DNA from: Gammaproteobacteria bacterium | GTDB taxonomy: Bacteria > Pseudomonadota > Gammaproteobacteria > Enterobacterales > Alteromonadaceae | Reading direction: 5' to 3' | NCBI GenBank assembly: GCA_018826295.1 | Contig: JAHJZX010000055.1 | Span: 124,001-188,000 of the forward strand | Length of the DNA stretch: 64,000 bases | Shown here: piece after piece, positions 31,525-40,557 of the stretch | How the letters are laid out: each line of letters starts with the position of its first letter | Numbering within the stretch: position 1 is the first letter of the stretch | Translations under genes and position numbers: made by a program | Notes under the pieces: model-generated | What the model saw: the letters and a program-made list of their open reading frames with translations, nothing else | What the model was told of the DNA's origin: nothing | The model's database searches: none

Positions 31525-32817
31525 ATGAAAATAAAACCATTTATCAACTTTCAAAAGTTGTCGTTTGTTGCCGTATTATCTATCAGTACTTTAGTGACAG
31601 CATGTGGCTCGGACAACAATTCAGACAAATTAGCTAAAGCTGTAAAGTTGGAAAGCGAACGAGCGAAGGGCACTATCATTGAGTCAGTGACAATACATGG
31701 AGATAGCACACGCTTAAAAGCCGGTGAAACACATCAACTTAGGGCCTCCGGAGTAGACAGTAATAATGAAACAAGGGATATAACTAACGAATTAACATGG
31801 GAGTCAAGTGACACTAGCATCGCTACTGTCAATAATGCAGGTTTAGTCACGGCAGTCGCTAATTCCGATATCAACCAGGGCATTATAACCATAACAGGCA
31901 CTTCAATTAATGATATTTCAGGCGAAGGCGAAATCTCTGTCAGTGATGTTGCAGTAAAGACAATAAGTCTAAAACAAGTCACTCCGAGTTCTGGCAATAT
32001 AAATACCTGCATCGACGCTTATATTAGCGCAGATGTTGGCTATGTAGATGGTTATACTTCGCTAAATACAACAAAAGATATGAGCTTCAGTGTAGACAGT
32101 GACTCCAGTGCAGTTGTTACTTCTGACGGTGCGTTATACACATCTGCGCCCCAAGTGGAAAGTAGCACTATTACGGCTCGTATTGGCGACATTGAAGGAC
32201 AATTAACCGTTACTGCTGATCCTGTTAATTTAGAGACTCTTGATGTACTGTTTGATGATAAGGTTACCAGAATAATTACTTTGAATATTGGTGAACGTAT
32301 TAACGTTAATGCCCAGGCGAATTTAGACCCTACCGTTTCTACCAGGCAATATCAAATAGACAATTCCATTTCCTGGGCACAAAGCGATCACAGATTAATA
32401 GGCATTACAAACTCTGGTGAAAATAAAGGTACTATTTTAGGACTTGCGCAAGGCGTTACTACATTGATAGGAAGCTGTGGTGGCAAAGAAGCAAAAGCAA
32501 CAATTGAAGTCAAAGGCCAATCTACCATCGATTCTATAAAAATTAATGATGGTAGTGACATTATTACCATAGCGCCATCAGAATCTATAGAGCTCATACT
32601 TACCGCAAATTATAGCTCAACACCCGGCAGCATAAATGTTTCAGAGTTTGCGCAATGGAATCTCAATGGTAGTGATTTATTTGATACTGAATTGACGGGT
32701 TTAGGCACAGACAAAGCAAGTTTTAAATTAACGAGCTCAGCAAATAATAAAGGCAGCGCCATTATTTCTGTTATTTATGACAACATTATCAGTAGTGTAC
32801 GCATTAATATAGAATAA
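31525..32817 (+). CDS. Lipoprotein with bacterial Ig-like (Big2) domains
   Basis: I start at MKIKPFINFQKLSFVAVL (31525), preceded by AAGG; the frame opens 7 codons earlier. The lipobox is STLVTACGS. The 430-residue protein contains a clear Big2 unit (~55-150, with LKAGETHQLRASG..., WESSDTSIATVNNAGLVTA). Two or three weaker copies follow (e.g. ISWAQSDHRLIGITN, SIELILTANYS). Such domains act in adhesion or surface display. It follows the beta-barrel gene and may use it or sit beside it; that is inference. Confidence 0.75.
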   Translation: MKIKPFINFQKLSFVAVLSISTLVTACGSDNNSDKLAKAVKLESERAKGTIIESVTIHGDSTRLKAGETHQLRASGVDSNNETRDITNELTWESSDTSIATVNNAGLVTAVANSDINQGIITITGTSINDISGEGEISVSDVAVKTISLKQVTPSSGNINTCIDAYISADVGYVDGYTSLNTTKDMSFSVDSDSSAVVTSDGALYTSAPQVESSTITARIGDIEGQLTVTADPVNLETLDVLFDDKVTRIITLNIGERINVNAQANLDPTVSTRQYQIDNSISWAQSDHRLIGITNSGENKGTILGLAQGVTTLIGSCGGKEAKATIEVKGQSTIDSIKINDGSDIITIAPSESIELILTANYSSTPGSINVSEFAQWNLNGSDLFDTELTGLGTDKASFKLTSSANNKGSAIISVIYDNIISSVRINIE

Positions 32818-32897
32818 TACTGTTAGACTTGCAGAAGACATAAAAGTAACCTACACCATACGATCGAAGTCCAGAAAATGATTTCTTTCGACCTTTT

Positions 32898-32927
32898 AAA
32901 GCCAGACACAAGGTCTGGCTTTTTTTG
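32898..32927 (+). terminator. Terminator between the Big2 lipoprotein and lysS
   Basis: The stem GCCAGAC / GTCTGGC (32901-32907, 32913-32919) is followed by eight T's. It lies between convergent genes; the A-run before the stem may allow some function on the other strand. Confidence 0.85.
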
Positions 32928-32939
32928 GTGAATGAAAAC

Positions 32940-34460
32940 TTACTTATCGTGATGTAAACGCATATGCGGGAACAGGATTACATCGCGAATTGACGCCGCG
33001 TCGGCCAGTAACATAACCAGGCGGTCGATACCGATACCCTGGCCAGCTGTTGGCGGTAAGCCGTGCTCCAGCGCGGTTACGAAGTCGTCATCGTAGAACA
33101 TGGCTTCATCATCACCGGCGTCTTTTTGCGCGACCTGCTCGCGGAAACGCTCAGCCTGATCTTCAGCATCATTAAGCTCGCTAAAGCCGTTGCCCAGCTC
33201 GCGGCCGCCGATAAAGAATTCAAAGCGGTCGGTAATTTCCGGGTTATGGTCGTTACGGCGCGCCAGCGGTGACACTTCTGCCGGGTATTCGGTAATAAAG
33301 GTTGGGTGGCGCAGCTTGGTTTCTACCAGCTCGTCAAACACTTCCATTAGAATACGGCCGTGGCCGTAGTTATCTTTAACCTGAATACCCAGTGATTTGG
33401 CAAGCTCTGCTACCGCTTCACGCGTGGCCAGTTGCTCTTTAGTTACCGTTGGGTTGTAGTGCAAGATAGACTCGGTAACCGACATACGCGCAAATGGTTT
33501 ACCAAAGTCGAACACTTCGCCCTGATACGGCACTTCGGTGCTACCCAGTACATGCTGTGCTAAACCGCGGAATAACTTTTCGGTTAAGTCCATTAAATCG
33601 TTGTAATCAGCATAGGCCCAGTAGAATTCCAGCATGGTAAATTCCGGATTGTGGCGCGTTGAAACGCCCTCGTTACGGAAGTTACGGTTAAGCTCGAATA
33701 CCTTTTCAAAGCCACCTACCACTAAACGCTTTAAGTACAGCTCAGGCGCGATACGCAAAAACATCTGCATATCCAGTGCATTGTGGTGGGTTTCAAATGG
33801 CCGGGCTGAGGCGCCGCCTGGAATGGCCTGCAGCATTGGCGTTTCAACTTCTAAAAAGCCTTCTTCGTTAAAGAATTTACGAATGTAGGCCACGGTTTTG
33901 CTGCGCACTAAAAAGGTATGGCGTGACTGCTCGTTAGAAATAAGGTCCAGGTAACGCTGGCGGTAACGCGCTTCGTTATCGGTTAAGCCGTGGAATTTAT
34001 CCGGCAGCGGGCGCAGCGCCTTGGTTAACAGACGGATATCACTTAGCCATACTGTTAGCTCGCCGGTTTGGGTTTTAAATAAATGGCCGCTAGCACCGAT
34101 AATGTCGCCTAAATCCCATTTTTTAAACTGGTCGTTGTAAACACCTTCTGGCAGGCTGTCGCGCGCCACATACAGCTGAATTTTACCACCCATATCCGAG
34201 ATAGTAACAAAGCTGGCTTTACCCATAATACGGCGCGTCATAATGCGGCCGCCTAGGCTTACGGTAATTTTCTGCGCTTCGAGCTCTTCTTTGCTTAAAT
34301 GGTCGTATTTGGCAATCACGTCGCTGGAGATGCTGTCACGGCGAAAATCGTTCGGAAACATAAAGCCGTCTTCGCGTAGCTGTGCCAGCTTGTGTTTTCG
34401 CTCAGCAATCAGTTTATTTACGTCCTGAATTTCGTCTTGTGGTTGCTGTTGGTCAGACAT
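32940..34460 (-). CDS. lysS: Lysyl-tRNA synthetase, class II
   Basis: The 506-residue protein has the OB-fold anticodon-binding domain (~60-165, [18 protein letters not shown]-like) and the class II catalytic core. Motif 2 is [26 protein letters not shown], and motif 3 is [18 protein letters not shown] near the end. It charges tRNA-Lys. It follows prfB by 34 bases, as in many gammaproteobacteria including E. coli. Confidence 0.97.
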   Translation of the reverse strand: MSDQQQPQDEIQDVNKLIAERKHKLAQLREDGFMFPNDFRRDSISSDVIAKYDHLSKEELEAQKITVSLGGRIMTRRIMGKASFVTISDMGGKIQLYVARDSLPEGVYNDQFKKWDLGDIIGASGHLFKTQTGELTVWLSDIRLLTKALRPLPDKFHGLTDNEARYRQRYLDLISNEQSRHTFLVRSKTVAYIRKFFNEEGFLEVETPMLQAIPGGASARPFETHHNALDMQMFLRIAPELYLKRLVVGGFEKVFELNRNFRNEGVSTRHNPEFTMLEFYWAYADYNDLMDLTEKLFRGLAQHVLGSTEVPYQGEVFDFGKPFARMSVTESILHYNPTVTKEQLATREAVAELAKSLGIQVKDNYGHGRILMEVFDELVETKLRHPTFITEYPAEVSPLARRNDHNPEITDRFEFFIGGRELGNGFSELNDAEDQAERFREQVAQKDAGDDEAMFYDDDFVTALEHGLPPTAGQGIGIDRLVMLLADAASIRDVILFPHMRLHHDK

Positions 34461-34494
34461 AGTGTATTTCCTGATTGAGAGAGAAAGTTAACAA

Positions 34495-35593
34495 TTACAG
34501 GCCGGCTTTTAAGCTGGCTTCAATAAATTTATCCAGATCGCCGTCTAACACCGATTGGGTGTTACGGGTTTCGATACCGGTACGTAAATCTTTAATGCGC
34601 GAGTCATCCAGCACGTAAGAGCGAATTTGGCTGCCCCAGCCGATATCGGACTTGGTATCTTCCAGCGCTTGCTTCTCGGCATTTTGCTTTTGCAGCTCAA
34701 ACTCGTATAACTTGGCGCGCAATTGCTTGTAGGCGTTGTCACGGTTTTTATGCTGCGAGCGGTCATTCTGACACTGCACCACTATATTGGTGGGTAAGTG
34801 GGTAATACGCACGGCAGAGTCGGTACGGTTTACGTGCTGACCACCGGCACCCGAAGCGCGGTAGGTGTCGATCCGTAAATCAGCCGGATTAATATCAATT
34901 TCAATATCGTCATCAATTTCCGGCGAAACAAACACCGAAGCAAAGGACGTGTGGCGGCGGTTACCACTGTCAAATGGGCTTTTGCGCACTAAGCGGTGCA
35001 CGCCGGTTTCGGTGCGCAGCCAGCCGTAGGCATATTCGCCGCTAAACTTGATAGTACAACCTTTAATGCCGGCCACGTCACCGTCGGTTACTTCGTAAAG
35101 TTCTGGTTTAAAGCCTTTGTCTTCACCCCAGCGCAGGTACATTCGCATTAAAATGCTGGCCCAGTCCTGTGCTTCGGTACCGCCCGAGCCAGATTGAATA
35201 TCCAGATAGCAGTCATTTTGATCATTTTTACCGGAGAACATACGGCGAAATTCCAGCAGACTTAGTTGTTTGTCTAAGTCGGCCAGTTCGGTTTTGGCTT
35301 CTTCAAAGGTGTCTTCATCTTCGGCTTCTACCGCCAGTTCCAGCAGGCCTTCTACGTCTTCCAGGCCACGGTCCAGCTTGTCGATAGTGCCCACTACCTG
35401 TTCCAGTGCCGAGCGCTCTTTACCCAGCGCCTGAGCTTTATCCGGCGTATTCCAGATGGCGGAATCTTCCAGCTCGCGCGAGACTTCTTCTAAGCGTTCT
35501 TTTTTGCCATCGTAGTCAAAGATACCCCCGAAGCACCTTGGTGCGTTCAGTAAGATCTTTAATGCTGTTGTACACCGGATTGACTTCAAACAT
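34495..35593 (-). CDS. prfB: Peptide chain release factor 2, with programmed +1 frameshift
   Basis: The true start is ATG at 35593 ([20 protein letters not shown]). After 25 codons the frame meets TGA (35516-35518) and must shift +1 to continue as [18 protein letters not shown], giving about 365 residues. The recognition motif for UGA/UAA and the peptidyl-hydrolase motif [18 protein letters not shown] (GGQ) are present. RF2 releases peptides at UGA and UAA, and the frameshift senses RF2 supply. It is followed by lysS. Confidence 0.97.
35516..35530 (-). promoter_or_regulatory. prfB programmed frameshift site
   Basis: On the minus strand the site reads CGGGGGTATCTTTGAC. An internal Shine-Dalgarno-like GGGGG lies just upstream of the CTT-T slip codon and the in-frame TGA, followed by C. 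This is the classic arrangement: slow termination at UGA when RF2 is scarce lets the ribosome shift +1. Confidence 0.95.
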
Positions 35594-35712
35594 GCTGTGC
35601 TCAGTAACCTTGAATAACGGGAGAAAAAACAGGCGGCGATTGTAGCAAATTTATCGCAGGACGTGCAGCCATCTAAGCATTAAAAAATGCCAGGCCAACT
35701 CTGCAGGCCGGT

Positions 35713-37446
35713 TTACAGCGCCTGCATATGCCGCACTATCAGCTGCAGGCTTTGTTTGTCGCGGTATTCATTAATATCCAACTGGTAAGCCAGCTGGACT
35801 TTTTGCACGTTAACATTAGGCCAGGCTTTGTTGTTAGCATTAAACCAGATGGCATCTACCAGGGTGCCTGTTGGCGTTTGCAGCATCATTTTCAGGTGTT
35901 TGTCGGCCAGCATTTTTTGGCTTATTAGAGTAAATTCACCGTCAAACACCGGCTCAGGAAAGGCCTGGCCCCAGGGGCCGGCATTTTGCAGCAACTGGCT
36001 AAAGCCAATATCAAAGCAGTCGGCCGGCAGCTCGCCGTCGGTGTAAATAACGGCGGTTAACTGCTCTGGAGTCAGGTGCTTTTTCGCCGTTAAACTCAGT
36101 GCCAATTTAAAGGTGTCCAGCCGCTCGGCACTGATGGTTAACCCGGCTGCCATGGCATGGCCGCCAAATTTTTTGATAAGGCCTGGGTAATGGCTGGAAA
36201 TTTCTTCCAGTAAATCGCGGATATGTAAGCCATTTATCGAGCGTGCTGAACCTTTTAACTCGCCTTCATCACCCTGGGCAAACACTATGGTAGGCCGGTG
36301 AAACTGCTCTTTAATGCGGCCGGCCAAAATGCCAATCACGCCCTGGTGCCAGTCGTGCCGGTACAAGCATAAGCATTCTGGCAACTCAGCGCCGTCGAAA
36401 GATAGCTGGCTTAAAAACGCCTGTGCTTCGGTTTGCATGCTTTGCTCTATCGCGCGGCGCTCGACATTTAAACTGTCCAGCTCAGCAGCATATTGCCGCG
36501 CCAGGCCTAAATCCCTGGCGAGCAAACAACTTATGCCAAGCGACATATCATCCAGCCGGCCGGCAGCATTTAAACGCGGAGCCAGAGCAAAACCAAAGTC
36601 ACTGGCTGTCAGTTTGGCCGCACTGCGGTTAGCTACATCTATCAGTGCCTGTATACCGGGGCGGCATTTACCGCTGCGAATACGCATTAGCCCCTGATAC
36701 ACTAAAATACGGTTGTTGGCGTCCAGCGGTACGACATCGGCCACGGTGCCCAGTGCGACTAAGTCGAGTAATTCAGCTAAGTTTGGCTCTTTCAGCTCAG
36801 GCGTAAAATAGCCTTGCTGCCTTAATTTGGCTCTGAGCGCCAGCAATAGATAAAAGGCTACGCCTACGCCTGCCAGCGCTTTGCTGGCAAAGGTGCAACC
36901 GGGTTGGTTAGGGTTTACTATCGCATCGGCAGCCGGTAATTCGGCGCCTGCCAGGTGATGATCGGTTACCAGCACCTTAACACCGGCCTTTTTTGCCAGC
37001 GCTACACCTTCAATCGCTGATATACCGTTATCGACGGTGACAATCAGCTCTGCGCCCTGTGCCACCGCCAGCTCGGCCATTTCCGGCGTTAAGCCATAAC
37101 CGTATTCAAAGCGGTTAGGTACCAGATATTCTACCCGCTTAAACCCCAGCGCTTTAAGGCCAGTTACCAACACGGCGGTACTGGTGGCCCCGTCGGCGTC
37201 AAAGTCGCCAACTATCACCAGCTGTTGCTGCTGGGTAAGCGCCTGACACAGCAGCTGCACTGCGGCATCTATACCTTTTAAACTGCTAAACGGTAATAAG
37301 CCGGCGGCACCGCGCTCCAGCTCGGAGGCATTGCTTACCCCGCGGCTGGCATACAGCCGGGTAAGCAACGGATGCAGGTTGTTGGCTAAATCAGGTAAAA
37401 CGCCGGGTAAGGGCCGGCGCACTATACTGGGGTTAACGACAGACAT
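35713..37446 (-). CDS. recJ: Single-strand DNA exonuclease RecJ
   Basis: The 577-residue protein is a DHH-family nuclease. Motifs in order: VIVGDFDADGATSTAV (DFDADG), VTVDNGISA, VTDHHLAG (DHH) and the DHHA1 glycine-rich GSARSINGLHIRDLL with FGGHAMAAGLTI. RecJ degrades 5' single strands in RecF recombination, mismatch repair and base-excision repair. It is translated right after dsbC with a 6-base gap. Confidence 0.96.
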   Translation of the reverse strand: MSVVNPSIVRRPLPGVLPDLANNLHPLLTRLYASRGVSNASELERGAAGLLPFSSLKGIDAAVQLLCQALTQQQQLVIVGDFDADGATSTAVLVTGLKALGFKRVEYLVPNRFEYGYGLTPEMAELAVAQGAELIVTVDNGISAIEGVALAKKAGVKVLVTDHHLAGAELPAADAIVNPNQPGCTFASKALAGVGVAFYLLLALRAKLRQQGYFTPELKEPNLAELLDLVALGTVADVVPLDANNRILVYQGLMRIRSGKCRPGIQALIDVANRSAAKLTASDFGFALAPRLNAAGRLDDMSLGISCLLARDLGLARQYAAELDSLNVERRAIEQSMQTEAQAFLSQLSFDGAELPECLCLYRHDWHQGVIGILAGRIKEQFHRPTIVFAQGDEGELKGSARSINGLHIRDLLEEISSHYPGLIKKFGGHAMAAGLTISAERLDTFKLALSLTAKKHLTPEQLTAVIYTDGELPADCFDIGFSQLLQNAGPWGQAFPEPVFDGEFTLISQKMLADKHLKMMLQTPTGTLVDAIWFNANNKAWPNVNVQKVQLAYQLDINEYRDKQSLQLIVRHMQAL

Positions 37447-37452
37447 AATGGC

Positions 37453-38169
37453 TTAAGATTTAGCCTCTAACTGCGCCAACAAGGCTTTGGCTGGCTGATA
37501 ACCCGGAATTAACCGGCCACTGGGTAAAATAATCGCTGGTGTACCGTTAATGCCAAACGACTGGCCCATTTCATACTGGCTTTTAACCGGGTTGGCACAC
37601 ATGGCCGGCTGGATTTTATCGCCGTCTTTTGCAGCGTCCATAGCGCCACGGCTGTCTTTGGTACACCAGATGTGCTGCATTTGCAGATAGGTTTCCGAAC
37701 CTACACCACCGCGCGGAAATGCCAGGTAACGCACGGTAATACCGGCGTTGTTGTAGTCTTTCATTTCGTTGTGCAATTTACGGCAGTAACCACAGGTTGG
37801 GTCGGTAAACACGTTGATGACGTATTTTTCATTTTTGGCTTTATATTCAATCACGCCGTCGGCTGCCTTAGCCACTTGTTGCTTAATGTACGGCCGCATT
37901 TGCTGCTCGTTTACCAATTGCTGGTTTTTCAGATCGTAAATATTGCCTTCAATAAAGAACTGGCCATTTGCAGAAGTAAAAAACAGCCCTTTGTTGGTAA
38001 ACACCTGCAACATGTTGTCCATTGGCCCTTCAGATACCGCATTCACGGTTAAATTGAGGGCAGCAAATTGTTGCTCTATATGCTGGTACTGCGGCTCTGC
38101 CGGCAAGCTTTGCGCGGCCGCCCCTGCCATAAACCCTAAACCACAAAGCGCAACGACTAACTTTTTCAT
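37453..38169 (-). CDS. dsbC: Periplasmic disulfide isomerase DsbC
   Basis: I start at MKKLVVALCGLGFMAGAAAQ (38169), which has AGGA about 9 bases upstream and a normal signal peptide; the longer frame enters xerD. The 238-residue protein has the N-terminal dimerisation domain (~25-85) and a thioredoxin-like domain with CGYC in FTDPTCGYCRKLH, plus the cis-Pro loop GINGTPAII. DsbC shuffles wrong disulfides and is kept reduced by DsbD. It starts 20 bases after xerD. Confidence 0.95.
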   Translation of the reverse strand: MKKLVVALCGLGFMAGAAAQSLPAEPQYQHIEQQFAALNLTVNAVSEGPMDNMLQVFTNKGLFFTSANGQFFIEGNIYDLKNQQLVNEQQMRPYIKQQVAKAADGVIEYKAKNEKYVINVFTDPTCGYCRKLHNEMKDYNNAGITVRYLAFPRGGVGSETYLQMQHIWCTKDSRGAMDAAKDGDKIQPAMCANPVKSQYEMGQSFGINGTPAIILPSGRLIPGYQPAKALLAQLEAKS

Positions 38170-38188
38170 AACTATTCCTACCTGGCGC

Positions 38189-39133
38189 TCACGGGCGCGG
38201 ATGATGTAATTGATGCAGGCTTTGTAATCTGGCCTGCGCAACATGAGTATAAATTTGCGTAGTAGATAAATCGCTGTGGCCCAGCAACATCTGTACAACG
38301 CGCAAATCGGCACCATGGTTCAGTAAATGGGTGGCAAACGCATGGCGTAACGTATGTGGCGACAGCGTAGCCTGAATGTGCGCTACTTTGGCATAAAACT
38401 TAATGCGGTGCCAGAACGTTTGCCGCGTCATTTGCTGCGCCCGGCTGCTGGGAAACACCACATCCAATAGCTGGCCACCCAGTAACTGGCCCCTGGCCTC
38501 GCGCAAATAGCGCTGCAACCAGTGTGCGGCCTCTTCGCCCATCGGCACTAAGCGCTCTTTCTGGCCTTTACCCACTACCCTTACCAGACCGTGTTGCAGG
38601 TTAATTTGTTGCATACTAAGGCCAACTAATTCCGACACCCTAAGGCCACTGGCATACAGCAGCTCCAACATGGCTTTGTCACGAAACTGAATAGGATCGT
38701 TAATATCAGGCGCATTGAGCAAGGCATCAACGTCCTGCTCGGATAAACTTTTCGGCAGGCTGCGGCCGATTTTCGGGTTTAACAGTTGCGACAAGGGGTT
38801 ATCAGCAATCTTGCCGCTTTGATGCAGATAAGCATAAAAGCGCCGCAGGCTGCTAAGCGCGCGTGAGGTGCTGCGCGGGCTAAATTGTTGGTCGACCCGC
38901 TGCGCCAGATAGCGGTTGACCAACAGGCTGTCGCAACTTACTAAATTGCACTGTTGGTTAGCTAAAAATAAGGCAAACTTTTTTAAGTCAGTGCCGTAGG
39001 CGCTCAGTGTATGTTCGCTAACACCTTTATCCAGCCATAGCTGATCCAAAAAGGCGCTGATCAATGTCTGCTCTGTTGCTGCAATTGTAGTTGCTGTCAC
39101 TGCTGGTACTGCCAAAGCCGCCTGTGCGTTCAT
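38189..39133 (-). CDS. xerD: Site-specific tyrosine recombinase XerD
   Basis: The 314-residue protein has the SAM-like core-binding domain (~25-110) and a tyrosine-recombinase catalytic domain: Arg in YASGLRVSELVGL, HxxR in SPHTLRHAFATHLL, His in LLGHSDLSTTQ and Tyr in IYTHVA. XerCD acts at dif to resolve chromosome dimers. The gene heads the conserved xerD-dsbC-recJ-prfB-lysS cluster, which separates XerD from XerC and other integrases. Confidence 0.95.
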   Translation of the reverse strand: MNAQAALAVPAVTATTIAATEQTLISAFLDQLWLDKGVSEHTLSAYGTDLKKFALFLANQQCNLVSCDSLLVNRYLAQRVDQQFSPRSTSRALSSLRRFYAYLHQSGKIADNPLSQLLNPKIGRSLPKSLSEQDVDALLNAPDINDPIQFRDKAMLELLYASGLRVSELVGLSMQQINLQHGLVRVVGKGQKERLVPMGEEAAHWLQRYLREARGQLLGGQLLDVVFPSSRAQQMTRQTFWHRIKFYAKVAHIQATLSPHTLRHAFATHLLNHGADLRVVQMLLGHSDLSTTQIYTHVAQARLQSLHQLHHPRP

Positions 39134-39244
39134 GCCGCTTATGGTAGCGCATGCCGGCTAAGGCGCAAAGCCGGCATTTTGCCGCCTGTACTATTCTGCT
39201 ACACTATGCCACCTTTTTTAGCGCCTGTTAGTTGTGAGACTGTG

Positions 39245-39763
39245 ATGAAAATTGGCCTCTTTTACGGCTCTACCACCTGCTACACCGAAATCGTGGCAGA
39301 AAAAATTCAGGCGTTAATCGGCGCCGACACTGTTGAGCTGAACAATATAAAGCAGGTGCCGCTAAGTAAAATGGCCGACTACGATATATTGATCCTTGGT
39401 CTGTCGACCTGGGATTTTGGTGAAATACAGGAAGACTGGGAAGCGCACTGGGACGACATTGCAAGCGTCAACTTGCAGGGTAAAATTATTGCCATTTACG
39501 GCATGGGCGACCAGCTTGGCTATGCCGAGTGGTTTATTGATGCGGTGGGCATGCTGCATGACGTTATCGCCGCCCAACCAACGCAGCGGGTTGGCTACTG
39601 GCCGGTTGACGGTTATGACTTTATAGCGTCAAAAGCCCTGACTGAAGATGGTAAGTTTTTTGTTGGTTTGGCGCTTGATGATGAAAACCAATACGACTTA
39701 ACCGACGCGCGGTTAAATGACTGGGTTAGCCAGATTTTGCAGGAAATAGCCGGGGCTATGTAA
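39245..39763 (+). CDS. fldB: Flavodoxin FldB
   Basis: I start at MKIGLFYGSTTCYTEIVAEKI (39245); the frame extends 22 codons upstream without a plausible N-terminus. The 172-residue long-chain flavodoxin has the FMN phosphate loop GSTTCYTE, the WDFGEIQEDWEAHWDD loop with the flavin-stacking Trp, and the GDQLGYAEWFIDAVG segment. FldB is an electron carrier. It is divergent from xerD, as in E. coli. Confidence 0.93.
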   Translation: MKIGLFYGSTTCYTEIVAEKIQALIGADTVELNNIKQVPLSKMADYDILILGLSTWDFGEIQEDWEAHWDDIASVNLQGKIIAIYGMGDQLGYAEWFIDAVGMLHDVIAAQPTQRVGYWPVDGYDFIASKALTEDGKFFVGLALDDENQYDLTDARLNDWVSQILQEIAGAM

Positions 39764-39772
39764 ACGCGGGCA

Positions 39773-40483
39773 CTAAAACTTCAGATAAAAATCCCGCAAC
39801 AACGCTTTGTACTCCGCGGTATAACTGCCGTCGGCCTGCTGAATAATCAGGCTGCTATGTGCCGTCTCCTGCGCTTGCCGGCCTAAACTGAATAATAGCC
39901 GCTGCGCCGGTTTCAGCACTGTGCTGCGTACCTCGCAGCGCTGCGCTAAGTGCCAGCCTGTGGCAGTGGCAAGTGTTATCAACTGCTCTGCGCCCGCCAA
40001 TGGCAGTATCAGCGTAAAGACGCCGTGCTCTGTCAGCAATTCCGCAGCTTTATCCAGCAAGGCGGCAAAGGGTAAGCTGTCGTTATGTCGCGCTAGTTGC
40101 CGCCTGACATCTTTAGCCGCCAGGGCTTGCTGAAAAAACGGTGGGTTAGACACAATTAAGCGGTAACGTTTGTCACTACGATAGGTTAGAATGTCGCCCT
40201 TTATCAGCTGCACCGCATTGGGCCAGGGGCTATTTACCGCATTTTGTGCCGCTTGTGTTGCGGCTGCGTGGTCCAACTCTACCGCATCGATAAGGTTGGC
40301 ACCCTGGCTGCGCTGAGCTAACATCAGGCTTACCAGGCCTGAACCGGCACCAATATCGAGTATAGCGCTACCCGCGGGTGGCAAGGGCGCAAAGGCGCCC
40401 AGCAATAAGCCGTCAGTGCCAACTTTCATCGCGCACTGATCATGAGCAACATAGAATTTTTTACATTGAAAACCGGCTGACAT
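39773..40483 (-). CDS. trmN6: tRNA1(Val) (adenine(37)-N6)-methyltransferase TrmN6
   Basis: I start at MSAGFQCKKFYVAHDQCAMKV (40483). The 236-residue protein has the SAM-binding motif ILDIGAGSGLVSLML and the N6-adenine signature NPPFF in LIVSNPPFFQ. It methylates A37 of tRNA1(Val), as E. coli YfiC. It is divergent from srmB, the same neighbourhood as in E. coli. Confidence 0.93.
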   Translation of the reverse strand: MSAGFQCKKFYVAHDQCAMKVGTDGLLLGAFAPLPPAGSAILDIGAGSGLVSLMLAQRSQGANLIDAVELDHAAATQAAQNAVNSPWPNAVQLIKGDILTYRSDKRYRLIVSNPPFFQQALAAKDVRRQLARHNDSLPFAALLDKAAELLTEHGVFTLILPLAGAEQLITLATATGWHLAQRCEVRSTVLKPAQRLLFSLGRQAQETAHSSLIIQQADGSYTAEYKALLRDFYLKF

Positions 40484-40557
40484 CAGCACCTCCACCACGC
40501 CAGTTTACGGCGAAGCAGGCGCGCTGTCACCGTACAGGCAATCAGGCTGAGGACACC

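Noticed and set aside
35516-35593. prfB as a frameshifted pseudogene
   Set aside because: The break is at the conserved CTT-TGA-C site with an upstream GGGGG, the standard programmed frameshift.
40378-40557. N-terminal extension of SrmB
   Set aside because: It is antisense to trmN6; the ATG at 40558 has a ribosome binding site and the normal DEAD-box N-terminus.
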